Positions 5,378-6,524 of a DNA stretch of 6,524 bases are shown here, piece by piece. How positions within the stretch are numbered: position 1 is the stretch's first letter; each line of letters begins with the position of its first letter. Below the pieces are notes generated by a model. It was not told where the DNA came from and made no database searches. It saw only the letters and a list, made by a program, of their open reading frames with translations. This stretch comes from Actinobacteria bacterium ATB1 (GTDB taxonomy: Bacteria; Actinomycetota; Acidimicrobiia; UBA2766), in NCBI GenBank assembly GCA_021404985.1, contig QWHP01000171.1, positions 1-6,524 of the forward strand, written 5' to 3'. The position numbers were made by a program, and so were the translations under genes.

Positions 5378-6204
5378 AGGTCGGGGTGACAATGTTCGCG
5401 ACGGACAGGACGATGCCGATCACGGACTTCGCACGCGCTGCCGAGGAGCGCGGCTACCACTCCCTCTACGTCCCCGAGCACACACACATCCCGACGAGCC
5501 GGAGGACACCTCCACCGACCCCGGCCGAGGTCCTCGCCGAGGATTACGCCCGGTCCCTCGCGCCGTTCGTAGCGCTGGGTGCCGCAGCCGCGGTCACCGA
5601 GCGGCTCGTTCTCGGCACTGGCGTGAGCCTGATAGCCCAGCACGATCCCATCCTCGCAGCAAAGGAGGTGGCCACCCTCGACCTCCTGTCAGGGGGTCGA
5701 GTCGTGCTCGGGATCGGGTACGGGTGGAACCGCGAGGAGATGGAGAACCACGGGGTCGACCCGGCGACGCGGCGACGGCGCGTCCGCGAGCACGTCCTCG
5801 CCATGCAGGCGATCTGGGGGCACGATGCCGCAGAGTTCGACGGTGAGTTCGTGTCCTTCGAGGAGCTCTGGTCGTGGCCGAAGCCCGCGAACCACGGGCC
5901 ACCCGTCCTGATAGGAGGTGTCGCTGGCGAGACGCTCTTCTCGCACATCGCAGAGTTCGGTGACGGGTGGATCCCCATCGGTGGGTCGGGTGTCCGCGAA
6001 ACCCTCCCGGAGCTGCGACGCGCCATGGAGGACGCAGGACGTGACCCGGCATCCCTTCGCGTGGTCCTCTTCGGCTCCATTCCCGATCCGGGGAAGCTCG
6101 CCTACTTCGAGGAGATCGGTGTCACGGAGGTGGCACTGCGCGTTCCGGCAGGGGACAGGGACGAAGCCATGCCCGTCCTCGACAGGTACGCGTCCTACGT
6201 CTGA
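5374..6204 (+). CDS. Luciferase-like (LLM class) F420-dependent oxidoreductase
   Basis: A 276-residue bacterial-luciferase-fold TIM barrel. Landmarks are the N-terminal strand KVGVTMF, then FARAAEERGYHSLYVPEH (19-36), LVLGTGVSLIAQHDPILAAKE (from residue 78), LDLLSGGRVVLGIGYGWNREE (from 102), PVLIGG and the FGDGWIPIGG segment. This pattern and length match the actinobacterial F420-dependent subgroup (TIGR03619-like) better than FMN-dependent luciferases, though cofactor choice cannot be proven by eye. It likely catalyses a hydride-transfer oxidation or reduction in the same pathway as the crotonase. The GTG start at 5374 overlaps the crotonase TGA as GTGA, with GGAG nine bases upstream (5361-5364), so the two are translationally coupled. 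Its last 10 bp overlap the convergent acyl-CoA synthetase gene. Confidence 0.93.
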   Translation: MKVGVTMFATDRTMPITDFARAAEERGYHSLYVPEHTHIPTSRRTPPPTPAEVLAEDYARSLAPFVALGAAAAVTERLVLGTGVSLIAQHDPILAAKEVATLDLLSGGRVVLGIGYGWNREEMENHGVDPATRRRRVREHVLAMQAIWGHDAAEFDGEFVSFEELWSWPKPANHGPPVLIGGVAGETLFSHIAEFGDGWIPIGGSGVRETLPELRRAMEDAGRDPASLRVVLFGSIPDPGKLAYFEEIGVTEVALRVPAGDRDEAMPVLDRYASYV

Positions 6205-6524
6205 TCTCCGGCCAGTCCCACCTGCTCGCGCTCAAGTTCGGGCTTGCGGACCTTTCCGCTCTCGGTCCTCGGGAGCCCGTCCCTCAGCTCGAGACGCTCC
6301 GGCCACTTGTACTTTGCGAGACCGATCTCCTCGAGGTGGCCCTTCAAACCCTCCAGGGAGAGCTCGGCACCGGGGACGAGCTCGACGTAGGCGCAGACCT
6401 TCTCGCCCATCACACGGTCGGGCAGGCGAACGACCGCCCCGTCCGAGACCGCCGGATGGGATGCTACGGCCTCCTCCACCTCCCGGGCCGAGATGTTCTC
6501 ACCTCCCCGGACGATGATGTCCTT
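6195..6524 (-). CDS. Acyl-CoA synthetase (ANL superfamily), C-terminal fragment cut by window edge
   Basis: The final 109 residues of an AMP-forming acyl-CoA synthetase, which activates a carboxylic acid to its CoA thioester through an acyl-adenylate. The visible part starts at the hinge motif, KDIIVRGGENIS (A8), continues through the small C-terminal domain (HPAVSDGAVV, GEKVCAYVEL) and carries the catalytic-lysine motif PRTESGKVRK (A10) near the end. The segment AKYKWPERLE before A10 is typical of ligases annotated as cyclohexanecarboxylate-CoA or medium/long-chain ligases, so an alicyclic or fatty acid substrate is possible but unproven. The rest of the gene, with the adenylation core, lies beyond the right edge. 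The stop is TAG (6197-6195), and its 3' end overlaps that of the convergent LLM gene. It plausibly feeds the neighbouring crotonase and SDR with CoA esters. Confidence 0.93.
   Translation of the reverse strand, partial: KDIIVRGGENISAREVEEAVASHPAVSDGAVVRLPDRVMGEKVCAYVELVPGAELSLEGLKGHLEEIGLAKYKWPERLELRDGLPRTESGKVRKPELEREQVGLAGDQT

Overview
The window is GC-rich and densely coded. Its gene content (Tat-secreted DUF1501 paired with DUF1800, an F420-type luciferase-like monooxygenase, a crotonase of the type common in mycobacteria and relatives, an HSD17B4-like SDR, a small CBS-pair protein, frequent CTC leucine codons, a probable leaderless promoter) points to a high-GC actinobacterium. An uncultured Acidimicrobiia-like lineage is my best guess, but this is inference from gene content and not a phylogenetic placement.

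Left edge (1 to about 164): a fragment of an HSL-type alpha/beta hydrolase. It loses homology abruptly at about 160-164, where a different frame continues in mid-domain as a DUF1800 protein. Neither gene is whole at this seam. The hydrolase has lost its C-terminal half and the DUF1800 protein its N-terminal part. The seam is either a chimeric join (assembly, amplification or library) or a real illegitimate recombination. Leucine codon choice also differs across it.

Plus-strand block (163-2988): the C-terminal part of the DUF1800 protein, then a complete DUF1501 protein with a twin-arginine signal. These two form a familiar secreted pair of unknown function. After a 91-bp gap comes a two-CBS-domain protein. 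It converges on the next block with a gap of only 13 bp.

Minus-strand block (4483 down to 3002): a small two-helix membrane protein starting at TTG behind a perfect AGGAGG, then an SDR dehydrogenase, then a three-repeat ankyrin protein one base after the SDR stop. A perfect 8-3-8 inverted repeat lies inside the 3' end of the membrane-protein gene and just upstream of the SDR start. It fills the spacer of a candidate promoter whose -10 sits six bases from the SDR ATG. This looks like a TetR-type operator controlling a leaderless SDR-ankyrin transcript.

Right block (4517-6524): a crotonase-family protein lacking both canonical hydratase glutamates, overlapped by GTGA with an F420-dependent-type luciferase-like oxidoreductase. 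The 3' end of the latter overlaps by 10 bp the convergent 3' end of an acyl-CoA synthetase that runs off the window. Ligase, crotonase, SDR and F420/flavin oxidoreductase together suggest catabolism of an acyl-CoA-activated substrate (lipid, steroid, terpenoid or alicyclic acid). The substrate cannot be read from the sequence. I see no RNA gene, CRISPR array, insertion sequence or phage element.
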